From Papilionanthe hookeriana x Papilionanthe teres (lineage: Eukaryota; Streptophyta; Magnoliopsida; Asparagales; Orchidaceae): DNA of 64,000 nt. Shown here piece after piece: positions 51,001-61,183 of this stretch (positions are counted from its first letter, which is position 1; each line of letters begins with the position of its first letter). Below the pieces are notes generated by a model that saw nothing but the letters and a program-made list of their open reading frames with translations, did no database searches and was not told the DNA's origin. The stretch is from positions 74,398,709 through 74,462,708 of the forward strand of contig CM040424.1 of NCBI GenBank assembly GCA_022702705.1, given 5' to 3'. A program made the position numbers and the translations under genes.

Positions 51001-52831
51001 AAAGGTTATTAATAACATTCATTAAATTATGTCATGCTGTCTCCATATAACAACTAACTCCGGGGGCAATATTCTGCACTAGTTTTTTCCAAAATTTTTC
51101 TTTGCACAACTTTTTCTTCTTGATATTGTGATGTTAATCAACAGAAATCAGAAACTCTTAGAAAATGTCAGCCCTGATTTAACCTTTTATTGGAACTAAC
51201 TTGTATCAGTACACGGTGGATGTGATTGCAGTGGTAGATTAGATGATCGATCAAAACCAATCATATTCTCCATGGCTAGACTGGACCGGGTGAAGAACTT
51301 AACAGGTCTTGTTGAATTATATGGCAAGAGCAGTCAGCTAAGAGAGCTCGCCAACCTAGTTGTAATTGGTGGCTACAATGATGTGAAGAGATCTGGTGAC
51401 AGAGAAGAAATTAAAGAGATCGAGAAGATGCACGACCTCATTAATAAATACAGCTTGGATGGACAATTCCGTTGGATTTCATCCCAGACAAACAGGGCCC
51501 GTAATGGTGAACTTTATCGCTACATTGCTGATACCAGAGGCATATTTGTGCAGGTATAACCTCGCTGTTAGCTGCTGATTTTGTTTCCCTCCACCTTTGT
51601 AATTTATCCAATTTCCCTTTCCTACAGCCTGCTTTCTATGAAGCATTTGGACTGACTGTTGTGGAAGCCATGACATGTGGCCTTCCAACATTTGCAACAT
51701 GCCATGGCGGACCCGCCGAGATTATTGAGCATGAAATATCCGGTTTCCATATTGACCCATATCACCCAGAACAGGCTACAACGCTCATGATACAATTTTT
51801 TGAACGTTGCAAGAAGGAATCTGGCTACTGGAATGAAATTTCCAAAGCTGGACTGCAGCGAATATATGAGAGGTTTTATTTTATCTTTACTTTTTTGTTG
51901 CTGAACTTCATATCTGAATAGTTTCAGAAGCTTTGATGTGTTATTGTTTGTCTTTGATTTTTGATTTTATCTCCATTGAATACTTGTAGGTACACATGGA
52001 AAATTTATTCAGAGAGGCTAATGACGCTCGCTGGGGTTTATGGGTTCTGGAAGTTTGTCTCCAAGCTGGAAAGGCGCGAGACACGGCGATATCTGGAAAT
52101 GTTCTACATCTTAAAGTTCCGGGAGCTGGTATGTCTGGCACTCACGTTGTTGCCATCTCTAAGGGGTATTAACTAGCCGAGCTCGAGTTGCCCTCGGCTT
52201 GAGATTGAACTTGATTAATTATTCGAGTTCAAGCTTAAGTCTACGAGTTCGAGCTGGCTCACGAGCCGACTTGTTTATTATGAATAGAGAAATAATATTA
52301 ATTTAAGCCAATGTTATAATAAAATGAAAATATGATGGTCAATAAGGAGATAAATAATAAGAAATCGATTAATATAAAATATCATCTTTTATATATTTTT
52401 AATAGTTTAAAGGTCAAATATTAAAATATTTTGAATATATTTTTAAATAAATGAGCCCGCTTACCAACTAATGAGCCATGTCGGAGTTGGTAATTGAGAT
52501 AACTAATAAATAGTATGATATAAAATATAAAGTAGTATATTTTAAATATTTTTATTAGTTTAAAGAGAATTATATTTGTTTTAATGTATTTTGAGTATAT
52601 TTTATGTCAATATATTTTTAAATGAGCTGGTTCATTAGCTAACGAGCAGAGTCGGGATTTCCTTGAGCTTGGAATTGTTGACGAACCATTTATTGAGTCG
52701 TGCCTGAGCTGGCTAACGAGTCGGCTTGGCTGAGTTACATTCCCTAGTCATCTCTATCTTTCATCTCTTAAACATAATCCTATTATTTTCTGTTTTGACA
52801 GGCGAACTCTGTGCCACTCGCTGTTGATTAA
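27491..52831 (+). CDS. SUS: Sucrose synthase, complete, 15 coding exons
   Basis: Reversible cleavage of sucrose with UDP to UDP-glucose and fructose in the cytosol or at membranes. Exons: 27491-27588, 27673-27796, 27876-28030, 28134-28326, 28420-28538, 28837-29053, 29219-29314, 29505-29678, 39985-40101, 40180-40346, 49024-49248, 51232-51553, 51628-51872, 51990-52128, 52802-52831. All have GT-AG borders and phases agree; the sum is 2421 nt, 806 residues, the usual size. KLGRVPS holds Ser11 in the kinase site conserved at SUS N-termini. The GT4 domain has SPHGYF with H285, ARLDRVKNL (R578, K583), and EAFGLTVVE with E674 and E682 (E-x7-E). It ends LANSVPLAVD. The N-terminus resembles SUS3/SUSA-type isoforms. 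No lesion is visible despite two giant introns. Confidence 0.97.
30240..30400 (+). repeat. CT-rich region with (CT)n microsatellite
   Basis: Pyrimidine-rich sequence containing an uninterrupted CT repeat at about 30331-30376. Together with the following 250 bases it looks like a plant 5' UTR region that may have been carried in by an insertion. No coding continuation could be read. Confidence 0.7.
32955..33008. repeat. (TA)n microsatellite
   Basis: About 25 TA units in sucrose synthase intron 8, splitting the GC-rich block. Confidence 0.95.
33925..34130. repeat. Minisatellite with GGGGCTCGGTTTTCTCTGTT units
   Basis: Four diverged units begin with GGGGCTCGGTTT (about 33931, 33981, 34038 and 34104). 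The first two continue with TGCCTTATGGCTGCC. The 50-66 base spacing makes it open in all three plus frames. No conserved protein is seen. Confidence 0.8.
37440..38225. other. Intron 8 segment with purine-rich patch
   Basis: A GA-rich patch at about 37710-37785 is flanked by unremarkable sequence. A 70-codon frame at 37997-38209 has no recognisable motif. Nothing further can be supported. Confidence 0.4.
38226..39238. mobile_element. Foldback element of inverted GTGATATTCTGGTG arrays
   Basis: About 1 kb bounded by inverted ends: ATGTCATTTGTGAAGTGGTG with GGGGCC and TTTTTGCGAAT on the left, complementary to ATTCACAAAAATC, GGTCCC and CATCACTTTACAAATGAT on the right. The interior from about 38310 to 38765 is a degenerate array of 10-13 base words of the TGGTGATATTCTGG type. 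About 38765-38925 is the complementary array (ACCACTAGAATATCACA type). After a short switch back to the first orientation (38930-38970), it is complementary again to 39165. One strand can therefore fold into a very long imperfect hairpin. There is no coding sequence. Confidence 0.75.
39240..39736. other. AT-rich end of a putative gypsy-type LTR
   Basis: AT-rich sequence that ends ACCTGGTCGTTACA, the terminal signature of many Del/Tekay-type LTRs. Intron sequence resembling the normal gene resumes by about 39740. The matching LTR start was not found, so this may be a truncated or nested solo LTR. Confidence 0.35.
40652..40796 (+). repeat. Copia 5' LTR
   Basis: Starts TGTCGAGGATTG and ends AATTCTTTCTTTT. 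It is 145 bp, short for copia. It matches the 3' LTR closely from TATTTGTAAAACGTTGTAAT onward; the first 60 bases are more diverged. Confidence 0.9.
41420..46480 (+). pseudogene. Degenerate copia gag-pol
   Basis: Recognisable pieces in order are as follows. Gag: MQFLTRLNSAFD near 41808. Zinc knuckle at 42954-42995: reads CYNYSKIGHLSKTC, so the second cysteine of the usual CX2C is tyrosine. Protease: VDYGAS near 43325, where the usual DSG has become DYG. Integrase: CDVCEFDKLTRSSY and FIDCFSRVTSLYL at 43828-43990. Reverse transcriptase: KWIFTMKQT near 45163 and LVYVDEIIVIS near 45587, with the usual second Asp of YVDD changed to Glu. RNase H: MSATKAEYKAMN near 46180 and YVEIDRFFIKGKL near 46358. 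Stops occur in every domain. The 42130-42600 part fits no copia domain and may be a further insertion. Confidence 0.85.
46538..46683 (+). repeat. Copia 3' LTR
   Basis: Starts TGTTAAGAATTGG after the polypurine tract and ends AATTCTTTCTTTT before the GAAAT duplication. Confidence 0.9.
46828..47167 (+). mobile_element. Probable solo LTR with internal 34-bp repeats
   Basis: Starts TGTGGAGGTG and ends GATTTCCCACA, so it has TG...CA ends. It is flanked by CCAAT and CTAAT (4/5 match). It contains a TATA-like CTCCTATATAATACCG about 75 bases before the end, as in plant LTR promoters. The first half (46868-47030) is a tandem array of about five units of AATCCCTTAAATTGAGGGAA plus TTAGAATTAATTTGT. No second copy lies in the window. 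Confidence 0.6.
47168..49023 (+). other. Remainder of sucrose synthase intron 10
   Basis: AT-rich intron sequence with no recognised element. It ends in the normal acceptor GTTACAG before exon 11. Confidence 0.7.
49249..51231 (+). other. Sucrose synthase intron 11, 2 kb
   Basis: AT-rich intron with a poly-T tract at about 50246-50261. No transposon structure, RNA gene or frame with conserved motifs was recognised. Confidence 0.7.
52129..52801 (+). other. Sucrose synthase intron 14 with AGCTCGAG-rich repeat
   Basis: From about 52170 to 52740 the intron repeats GAGCTCGAGTT, GAGTTCGAGCTGGCT and GAGCCGACTTG words in an AT-rich background. Such text is common in dispersed plant repeats, and a related patch lies at 15090-15290. 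Terminal structure was not resolved. Confidence 0.45.
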
Positions 52832-53110
52832 CTTCTACTTTGTCAGCTTTCTGGGCGAAGCTTCTTCGATTGAGCAGATTTTATGATTTATTTCAAGCGT
52901 GTTATTCTCTGTGGAATTTTAATATTGAGCTTAGATCATGTTTGTGTTGCATAAGGAATGACGACAACCATCTACTTTAGTGGTGTATTGTTCCATATCT
53001 GGAACTATGATTGTTATGTTCCTGAAATTGTCATCTAGGCAAGTAGTTTGGATGCAGGGGCACGCCAGGTTGGCTTGTTTCGACTGCATCCAATCCCGGA
53101 ATATAAATAA
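52832..53110 (+). other. Sucrose synthase 3' UTR
   Basis: Sequence after the TAA, unique-looking, with T-rich and A-rich stretches. A near-consensus AATATAAATAA at 53099-53109 could serve for polyadenylation. The exact end cannot be set. Confidence 0.4.
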
Positions 53111-53751
53111 GCTTATAGTGCTTTTGTGGAAGTTAAATGGTTGCAATCATAAACTTGAAGGTATATATTAAACATTAACTTTATATGATTATAAACGGAT
53201 ATTTCTATTATAATAAAAGCTACTAAATAAATATAAACATAGTGAATGTTATGTCGGAATGCTCCTCGAATACCAGAATTTGAATAATTCGTCACTTGCA
53301 ACCATGCGCTGTGCTCATCATGCAGTTGGACTGAACTAAGGCGTGGACTAAGACGCTGCGAATGGACGTGATTGAATTCTGGGAGCACCAAGATAAATTT
53401 GAGCACATCTCAGAAGTTTTTCCAGAACTTCTGAAGTCCACATCTATGGAGATTAACAAGGCGGTACTTTTAAAGGGAGACTTTAATGATCTAAAATATT
53501 AAATATAATATTTTGGTTACTTATTGTTGTTGCATTTATGATTTTTATTTAATAGGTTTATTTTATTTGATTTGTTTTTTTTTTTTTTTCTCTATATGCT
53601 CTGTCTTCTCAATAAAAAAATGACTTGGGGCTTATGAGAGGAGTATGATGAGAAGTGTGATCGTAACCTCAAGGTGTCTTTCTTTCTCCTCATCTACTGC
53701 TAGTGAAATCTTTATTTCATGCGGACATAGGTGAATCTATTTAACAATGAA
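53111..53751. other. Intergenic, nothing recognised
   Basis: AT-rich sequence with a T-run near 53575-53590. No gene or repeat was identified before the gap. Confidence 0.6.
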
Positions 53752-54251
53752 NNNNNNNNNNNNNNNNNNNNNNNNNNNNNNNNNNNNNNNNNNNNNNNNN
53801 NNNNNNNNNNNNNNNNNNNNNNNNNNNNNNNNNNNNNNNNNNNNNNNNNNNNNNNNNNNNNNNNNNNNNNNNNNNNNNNNNNNNNNNNNNNNNNNNNNNN
53901 NNNNNNNNNNNNNNNNNNNNNNNNNNNNNNNNNNNNNNNNNNNNNNNNNNNNNNNNNNNNNNNNNNNNNNNNNNNNNNNNNNNNNNNNNNNNNNNNNNNN
54001 NNNNNNNNNNNNNNNNNNNNNNNNNNNNNNNNNNNNNNNNNNNNNNNNNNNNNNNNNNNNNNNNNNNNNNNNNNNNNNNNNNNNNNNNNNNNNNNNNNNN
54101 NNNNNNNNNNNNNNNNNNNNNNNNNNNNNNNNNNNNNNNNNNNNNNNNNNNNNNNNNNNNNNNNNNNNNNNNNNNNNNNNNNNNNNNNNNNNNNNNNNNN
54201 NNNNNNNNNNNNNNNNNNNNNNNNNNNNNNNNNNNNNNNNNNNNNNNNNNN
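53752..54251. other. Assembly gap, 500 Ns
   Basis: Exactly 500 unknown bases, which suggests a fixed-size or estimated scaffold gap. Any reading frame across it is meaningless. Confidence 1.
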
Positions 54252-55183
54252 GTGAAGTTGTTGAAAAAAAATTCGATGTTTATAAAAATTATGATGTCTC
54301 TTTATAAAAAAATAAATAAATAAAAGTCGGACCACAATTTTCTAAATAAGAGTTAGTCACTGCAGCATGCAAGTAATCAGGTGTGATAAAAAAAATGTTG
54401 TTTTTGGATGTTGTTATTTGAGAATGCAGGTCAAACGGGAAAAACTACAATGCATAACCACAGCACTATCACACAACCGCCCTAAATACACTTTTCATAT
54501 AAATCTAAAACATAATTGATGCACAATCTTGGTCGACTAAGCTCATATGCGGCTTAATGAATCAAATTAAACTAAATCCAATCAAAATTTAATCAAAATG
54601 GCTAGGCACTTCCTTGAGTCCTACCATAGTCAACCAAGCCAATTTCGAAGTTCAGTGGACTTCGATTAAGCCTAATTAGGCCTTAAACTGACTATGACCC
54701 GATCAAGTATAAATAAATGAAATCAAACAGAATATAATCTAAATCCATTCAAATCTAGTCTGGCACTTCCTTATGCTATTCTAAACCCGACTTATCGGGC
54801 CAAAATTTAGCTCAGTTCGGTCATAAACCAATGTTGACTAGGGGCTGAGAAATTGGTTTGAAGATCGCTAATAACTCAAAAATCAATTCGAATTTGAACT
54901 TTAATCGAGATCGGATCAAATAGAATGAGCTGAGCTATGAATCAAAAATTAGGATTGATAATATTTCAAGCCGTCGTGGATTGGATCAAAATTTTCCATG
55001 TTAATTTAATCTTCATCGTTCAACGCGATCAGAACATATCCAAACAGTCTGTTGGTCGCCCCATCACTCACTTAAAGCCTTAAACTAAGTGTTTAAACTT
55101 TTTTCACCCTTTTCTTCCACAGTCGTTCAGGTAGTGGAGTCTCAATCCCATACTGAGTGTCTCTCCCTCTTGTTTCTTCATTT

Positions 55184-55504
55184 ATGTTTGTGTTTACCCT
55201 TTGCGGCTCTGCCCATTGTGAAATCACTAACCATGTCTTAGGTGAGAATCAACCACTAGATGCCGACGCGTTATACACATTCGATGGTGGTGGCATTGTT
55301 TTCTACTATGTAACTTCCTTTTCTCAATCTTACATTTTTCATCTAAGAGTCAAAGATTGTTTGTTATGGACCTATGGTATAGTAGTTTTTTTCAAATTTA
55401 TTGGTTTGTTCGATTTTCATCTAAGATGTCGTTTCTCTTGCTCAATTTTATTGATTTTCTTGGATTACTCGGTTTGGTATGGCATTAGTGCATTGGTGCC
55501 TTAG
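55184..55504 (+). pseudogene. Unidentified gene-like frame in copy B
   Basis: An open frame of 106 codons starting at an ATG, with FTLCGSAHCEITNHV and LYTFDGGGIVFYY. It then runs through a hydrophobic, low-information tail. It lies behind a leader resembling a plant 5' UTR. The first 40 codons are conserved with copy A. I do not recognise the protein and rate it a captured gene fragment, not a working gene. Confidence 0.35.
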
Positions 55505-56744
55505 TGGTGTGTGTGCTGTGAAAAACGGTGGCAATAAAACGAATAACTATAATGATAAATTCGCAAAACAAAAAACTCCTTGAGTATGTACTTTATTTTT
55601 TCTTACGAAATAGAAATTAAAATTAGTCAATTTTCAAGTAGTAAATGTTTTTTCCTATTATGAAAAGTTATTATTTATACTTCATGACATCTCTTTCTAA
55701 TATTGTCTGCAACTAGCTACTCTAACCCTATAACGGACATATTTGTTTCATATTTTGTTTCCAACCGTAATGTTAATCATAGAACAAAATATGCTCGTTG
55801 TTGAAAGAAATTACGTCATAAACTGAACATCTGAAAATATGTTCTTAGAAATAAATATTTCATAAAATGTAAAAGTGTTCGCTATATATTTTAGTGCGAA
55901 GACTAATTTCCACAGTTGTGATGGAAATTCACTTCCAAAATAGGAATTCACTTAAAACCTAATATGTTAGTCCCAAATGGAAATTCACATACAAATCAAA
56001 AATTCATTGTCACAAATCCATTTTGGCAATGCAAATTAAAATTCGAAGTGAATTTTCATTATGATTATGAAATTAGGTTTTACACATGATAATGCAGTGA
56101 AAACTCTTACATCTTATAAAATATCTACTTATAAGAACATATTTTCAAGTGTGCAGTCAATCGCATATTGGATTTATGAAAATGAGTATACTTGGTGCTA
56201 GTATTCACTTTCCATTTGGAAAATAAAATGCTATAAAAAACAATGATCATCTAATATTTTTTTATCCCTACATGTAGTTTCATATGGTTAATGGCGCACA
56301 TGCTATCTTATTTTGTTTTCGATCAAATGACTTACATTTGGAACGCTTGTTCGTCTTTTAGTATGACTTTTGGCTCAATATTTTTTGGCCTAGTTGGCTT
56401 GGTTTGTATGACTTGTCTTGTCCTGTTAGGCGAGCCTCACGATCTCATTACAGTGCATCTGTTTTCGTCGTGCTTTTCTATTAAAGACCATTAGATCTTT
56501 GTAAGATCAGTGCATACATCCTGTCGATGTACAAATTTTTAGTGATGATCAGTATCAATTTATTTAGTAAGAAGAGTATGAACACTATTGATTAAAGATA
56601 TACGAGTATTGATACGACGTGCTAATATTGGGGTCATGCATTGATAGGCAAAGCTACGATTTATGCTTTTTGAAATATTTCAGTTTGACTCATTTTGACT
56701 TTTTGTCTTACCATCAATTTAATGCATGCAAGCATGGTCATTCT

Positions 56745-57632
56745 TGATGCGTGCTAGAAAATTCGCGGCGGTAGAGTCGCAGATAATCGTCTTAGCGTTG
56801 TACGAGATTTTAGCACGCACACAGATGAAAATGGAACAAACAGTGACTCCAGAAGTTTTTACGTGGAAAACCCGTAAAGGGAAAAACCACGGGGCCAGAC
56901 CCAGTTGCGAGAATCTACTATTGATTGACGTTTACAGAAATCTCTTGTCCCACAGACGGGAAAGGGTAATTATATGATATAGATTACAACGTCGACTGAC
57001 GATATATGGATGATGGTAGTGGTCGACGATCGACGGTGGTCCACGGCGATCGGCGGTGGTCCACGACCTTCGGCGGTGGTCGACGAGCGATCGACGGTGG
57101 TCGACGGCGGTCGACGAGGATGCAGAGCTGCTTCTTCTTCTAAAGTCTTCAGACTCTCTTTTGGTCCTCCCCCCTCTCATGTGAGAGTTGGGGTCTATTT
57201 ATAGGCTTCTGGGTGCAATTAATGCAACCATTTCGATCGGACGGTTCAGAAGGCTCCTCTCGATCTGACGGCGTTTAAGAGGCATTTTATGGCTTTAACG
57301 ATGTCAGAATTGAGTGATCTTAGGCTCGTTGGATTCGTCTTGTCGAGACGCTCGATTCGAATATAAGATTGCTGGTGTCGACATTTGTTTGACCTTCCAA
57401 ATGTGTCCGAAATCTTCTGAGAATGATTTAATGACTTGATATCGGCTTGATTTGACTCAGATTATATTGGTTTTTACGTCATTAAGTCCGTCTCATCGAG
57501 TCGGTCGGTTCGATTATAAGTTTATCGAAATCGGATCTCTGTATATCTTTTTATCAAGATTTGAATGTTTCATATTTACTAGATTGCATCGAGATTCGTG
57601 CCGGATGATGAAAATTTATTGGTGGCGTATCA
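56745..57632 (-). repeat. Gypsy-type LTR, element 3' LTR
   Basis: 888 bp. It contains a short array of GATCGACGGTGG / GGTGGTCGACG units at about 57018-57115, longer than in the partner LTR. Confidence 0.9.
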
Positions 57633-57732
57633 ATTACCCCCCTATTTTTGGGCGAGATCAATTTAATAGTCCAAAAATATTAATTTTTGTAGCACTTTAA
57701 TTTTCTTGAATGCATACAACCTTTTGGTCTAA

Positions 57733-57737
<5 letters not shown>

Positions 57738-57799
<62 letters not shown>

Positions 57800-57815
57800 A
57801 AGAAAAAAAAAAAAA
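57738..57815. repeat. (TA)n microsatellite followed by poly-A
   Basis: About 29 TA units followed by an A-run, inside the gypsy-type element just inside its 3' LTR (element orientation). Confidence 0.95.
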
Positions 57816-58109
57816 AAAACAATCCTCAGCCTTGTAAATATGGCGTAAGTATTTGCATGCCATTGAACCTTCTCACAACTTTCCTTACGGTTTCTATTAA
57901 ATTAATGTAATCGCGTAAGGCAATATTATAATAAGTTGCAGAAGCTGAAGCGTAATTTGGAAGCTGAAGCGTATTTTGGAAGCGGAAACCGTAACTTGGA
58001 AGCCCAATGTTTATTTTTTTTGTATATATAAATAAATGAGAATTTAATGCCCAATTCCTTTTTCAACCTATAAATAGGCCTAAAGAGAGAGCTAAGAGTT
58101 ACCGCTGTG

Positions 58110-58580
58110 CTTTGTAGCTGAGCGTCGCGGTGGGGGTTGCTTTCATCGCGGCGGTGCGTTGCGGCGGTGCGTTGTGTCGCAGCGGTGCGTTGCAGCGGCG
58201 AGTCGTTGTAGCTGCGCATTGCGACGATGCAACGTCGCGGCGTGTGAAGCGTTGCTTTGCTACTGTGCTTCACGGTAATGCGTTGCGGCGGAGCGTCGCC
58301 GTAGCGCGTTGCGGCGACGCAACGCAGCGGCGCATCACAGTGATGCAATGCACGACGTGCTGCAGTGAAGCGTCACATTGCGACGGTGCTTCACGCTAAT
58401 GTGTTGTCGCGGAACGTCGTTGCGGCGTGTTGCGGCGATACAACGCGGCGACATGTCGCGGTGATGCACTGCGGCGATATGTTGCAGTGAAGTGTCGCAT
58501 TGCAGCGGTGCTTCACGGTGACTTGTTGGAGCGTCGCGGTGATACATCGCGACGATGCGTTGCGGTGGAGCATCGCAGAT
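58110..58580. repeat. GC-rich higher-order repeat, about 121 bp period
   Basis: A GC-rich island made of GCGTTGCGGCG, GCGGTGC and GATGCAACG words. The phrase GTGCTTCACG recurs at about 58265, 58386 and 58508, so short words are organised in a longer tandem period of about 121-122 bases. Both strands stay open over long stretches, encoding Cys/Ala/Arg/His-rich low-complexity peptides that I regard as non-functional. It lies in the gypsy-type element interior. Confidence 0.75.
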
Positions 58581-59089
58581 CGTGTACTTGTTGTCGCGTA
58601 TTTCAGAGGAGATTTACATGCTACTCTTGCACATTCTGAAGGTGATAAAGAAATGCTGTAGTTTTATCGCCGTGCAATGAGGCAGAGATTTTCATGCTTA
58701 TGTGGTAGCGATATTTGGAGACTTTTTGATGATCATCAGAAGTACTAGAATTTTAGGAAGACGATGCCGACTCTAATTGAAGATGAACTAATTTGTTGTA
58801 GCCCTTGTACATGTATATGTTGGTATTTGTAACCATTTTAATAATTTGATGTGACAATTGTAGATGATAACAATGCATTTCTTGTTGCTTCCACGGTTGT
58901 TGTAGCTTCTTAATTGTGCAAAATTCTGCAATATAAGTTAGGGCACCCTTTATAAAATGATGAATCATGTACCTTTTGTGGCTCTTTTCTTCCGAGGTTA
59001 TCCCCTTTTTGGCTTATGCCTTATAGAAGCTTGAAATGAACCGGTACCATCCGAGACTCGTAAGCTTCTGAGGAGTTTCATACACTTGT

Positions 59090-59445
59090 GTCTTCTGAGG
59101 CTTGTAGTATTCTGAGGTCTTTGATGTACCTGTACCTTCTGAGACTTGTAGTCTTCTAAGGTCTTTGAGTGTACCTGTGCCTTCTGAGGCTTGTAGCCTT
59201 CCGAGGTCTTTGATGTACCTGTGCCTTTTGAGGCTTATAGCCTTCTGAGGTCTTTGATGTATCAGTGCCTTCTGAGACTTGTAGCCTTTTGAGGTCTTTG
59301 AGTGTACCTGTGTCTTATGAGGCTTGTAGCCTTCTGAGGTCTTTGAGTGTACACGTGCTTTACGAGGCTCGTGGCCTTCCGGGGTCTTCGAGTATACCTG
59401 TGCCTTCTGAGGCTTATAGCCTTCTGAGGTCTTTGAGTGGAGACC
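59090..59445. repeat. 45-bp tandem array in the gypsy-type element
   Basis: About eight units of the form GAGGCTTGTAGCCTTCTGAG plus GTCTTTGAGTGTACCTGTGCCTTCT. The 45-base period is 15 codons; on the minus strand the repeat peptide is QRPQKATSLIRHRYT. It directly follows the gag remnant in element direction, so it may once have been the C-terminal end of that frame. Confidence 0.85.
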
Positions 59446-59689
59446 ACCAGTCGACCACTTGCTCTCATGGAGTCTTTCTAGTGAGGACCCTGTCCACTAC
59501 TAGCTTCCGATCGAGACTTGCGTCTTGGGCTCGTCTTCCAGGGGCATGGTAGCATCTCATTGAGTCTTGCCTCTTGGGCTTGACTTTTAGGAGTACCGTA
59601 TCTTCCCGTCGAGTCTTGCCTCTTGGGCTCGACTTCTAGGGGTATAACACCTCTTTTCATCAAGAGGACTTTTTCTCATTCGATAATTC

Positions 59690-61120
59690 CAACGATTATG
59701 TTTCGGTTTCCCTCACATTGTTTTTGTAAGTAGCGACTCAGGTGACCTTGGCGTATCAGACGTTCAATTTCTTCCTTTAATTGAAAACATTTTTCTGTTG
59801 AATGTCCTTTTGCACGATGGAAATGACAATATTGAGACTGGTCTCCACCATTTGGATTTCTTAATGGCTTTGGCCACTTGACAGTATCTCATCCTTGATT
59901 GTCATTAATATGTTAACACGAGACGTGTTGAGTAGCGTGTATTTTTTTTCTGATCGTTGCTCATGATTCCCCTGTGGTTTAAACTTTTTTTGCTGTGAAA
60001 TTTTGGTATCCTCAACGTTATTCTTACGCTTGCCCCCCAATCGCTCAAATTGTTCCTTGTGAGCAATGATGGCCTCATCTCGCGGAGATTTGTGCCTCAA
60101 CACGGTGCACAAGGTCAGCATAAGAATGAACTCGTCTCTCGCATAAGTGATGAGTAGAAGGGTCCCGGCGGAGTCCCCCAAGAAAGACTCCCCTAAGCAA
60201 CTGCGGATCTACTCCCGGAATTTGACGGGCTTCGGTAGAAAACCTCGCGGAAGTAGTCTTTGAGTGATTCTCCTTCACTTTGACGAATTCCGAGAGATGA
60301 GATGAATCCTCGATGATCCTTCGATTTGCTATGAAGCTTGTTCCACAAATAGTTTGGCATGCTTGTTAAAGGTGTTTACAATGCCCCGGTAGAGAGTAAA
60401 ACCGAGTCCGAGCTTCTCCCTTAAGAGTAGCGAGGAACACTCGACATAGAAGCGCGTCGAGGCACGTTGAATGTGCATGATGGTTCCGTAATGATCGATA
60501 TGTTCATAGTGATCGGTTATCCCTTCATATGCGTCAATGTTCGGCGGCTCGAAGCCGGTTGGAATGGGGTGTTGGAGGATCGCATTCGCTAAGGGAGAAG
60601 ATTCCTTGATGTTATGATGAGTGTGGAAGCGATCTTTTTTCTCAATGGGGAACTCTTCTCGGACGAGGCGACGTAATTCGTTACGGATGACATTATTTGG
60701 AATGGTAGCGAGATGTGACGGTGCTAGGTGAACTGCATGAGATAGATGGGTGGAACTTGCAGTGTCTAAGAGTTCAACATCACGACCTGGTACGGGAAGT
60801 GTTCCTTCTTGGGGAGGGGGGCTGGTACGACTTCTTCCGGGCATGTTTCTCATAGGACGCTGATTCAATGGTGGACGATTTTCATTCATCGACGGTTGTT
60901 GGGTCCTACGTAAAAATTGTAAGATCTGCAGTTGAGCTTCCTCCATTCTTCGCATGCGTTCTTCCATAGAAGGATCTGAAACCCCCTCGTTGGCGGGATA
61001 GCGTGTTCCAGGACGGGAAGATGAAGAAACATATCGCCCTTGACTACGTGACAGATTCCTGGAACGATGGGTGTTGGAGCGAGCTGCTCCGTTGTCCCGA
61101 ATATTGTTACTGTTTTCCAT
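59690..61120 (-). pseudogene. Decayed gypsy-type gag
   Basis: The first frame (61120-60329, 263 codons) starts MENSNNIRDNGAARS and has the coiled-coil-like MEERMRRMEEAQLQILQFL. It then has the gag core entry FEPPNIDAYEGITDHYEHID, comparable to the usual PxIxxYDGxxDPxxHL of plant gypsy gag. It stops at 60329. The core continues in another frame (60278-60075: ARFSTEARQIPGVD, LVHRVEAQISARDEA). Near 59860-59730 a further piece reads YCHFHRAKGHSTEKCFQLKE and EIERLIRQGHL, the conserved C-HFH-GH-C region. At least one stop and a frameshift separate the pieces, so no full product is expected. Confidence 0.85.
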
Positions 61121-61183
61121 GTAGGAAAATTGGACAAGTACTTCAGTGATGGGAATGAGAGTTTCCCACAGACGGCGCCAAAC

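Noticed and set aside
53712..54335. Frames of 170-207 codons across the gap
   Set aside because: They consist of unknown bases.
57926..58348. 140-codon minus-strand frame rich in Cys, His and Arg
   Set aside because: Falls in the GC-rich word repeat of the gypsy-type element. Several frames are open there on both strands, with low-complexity peptides only.
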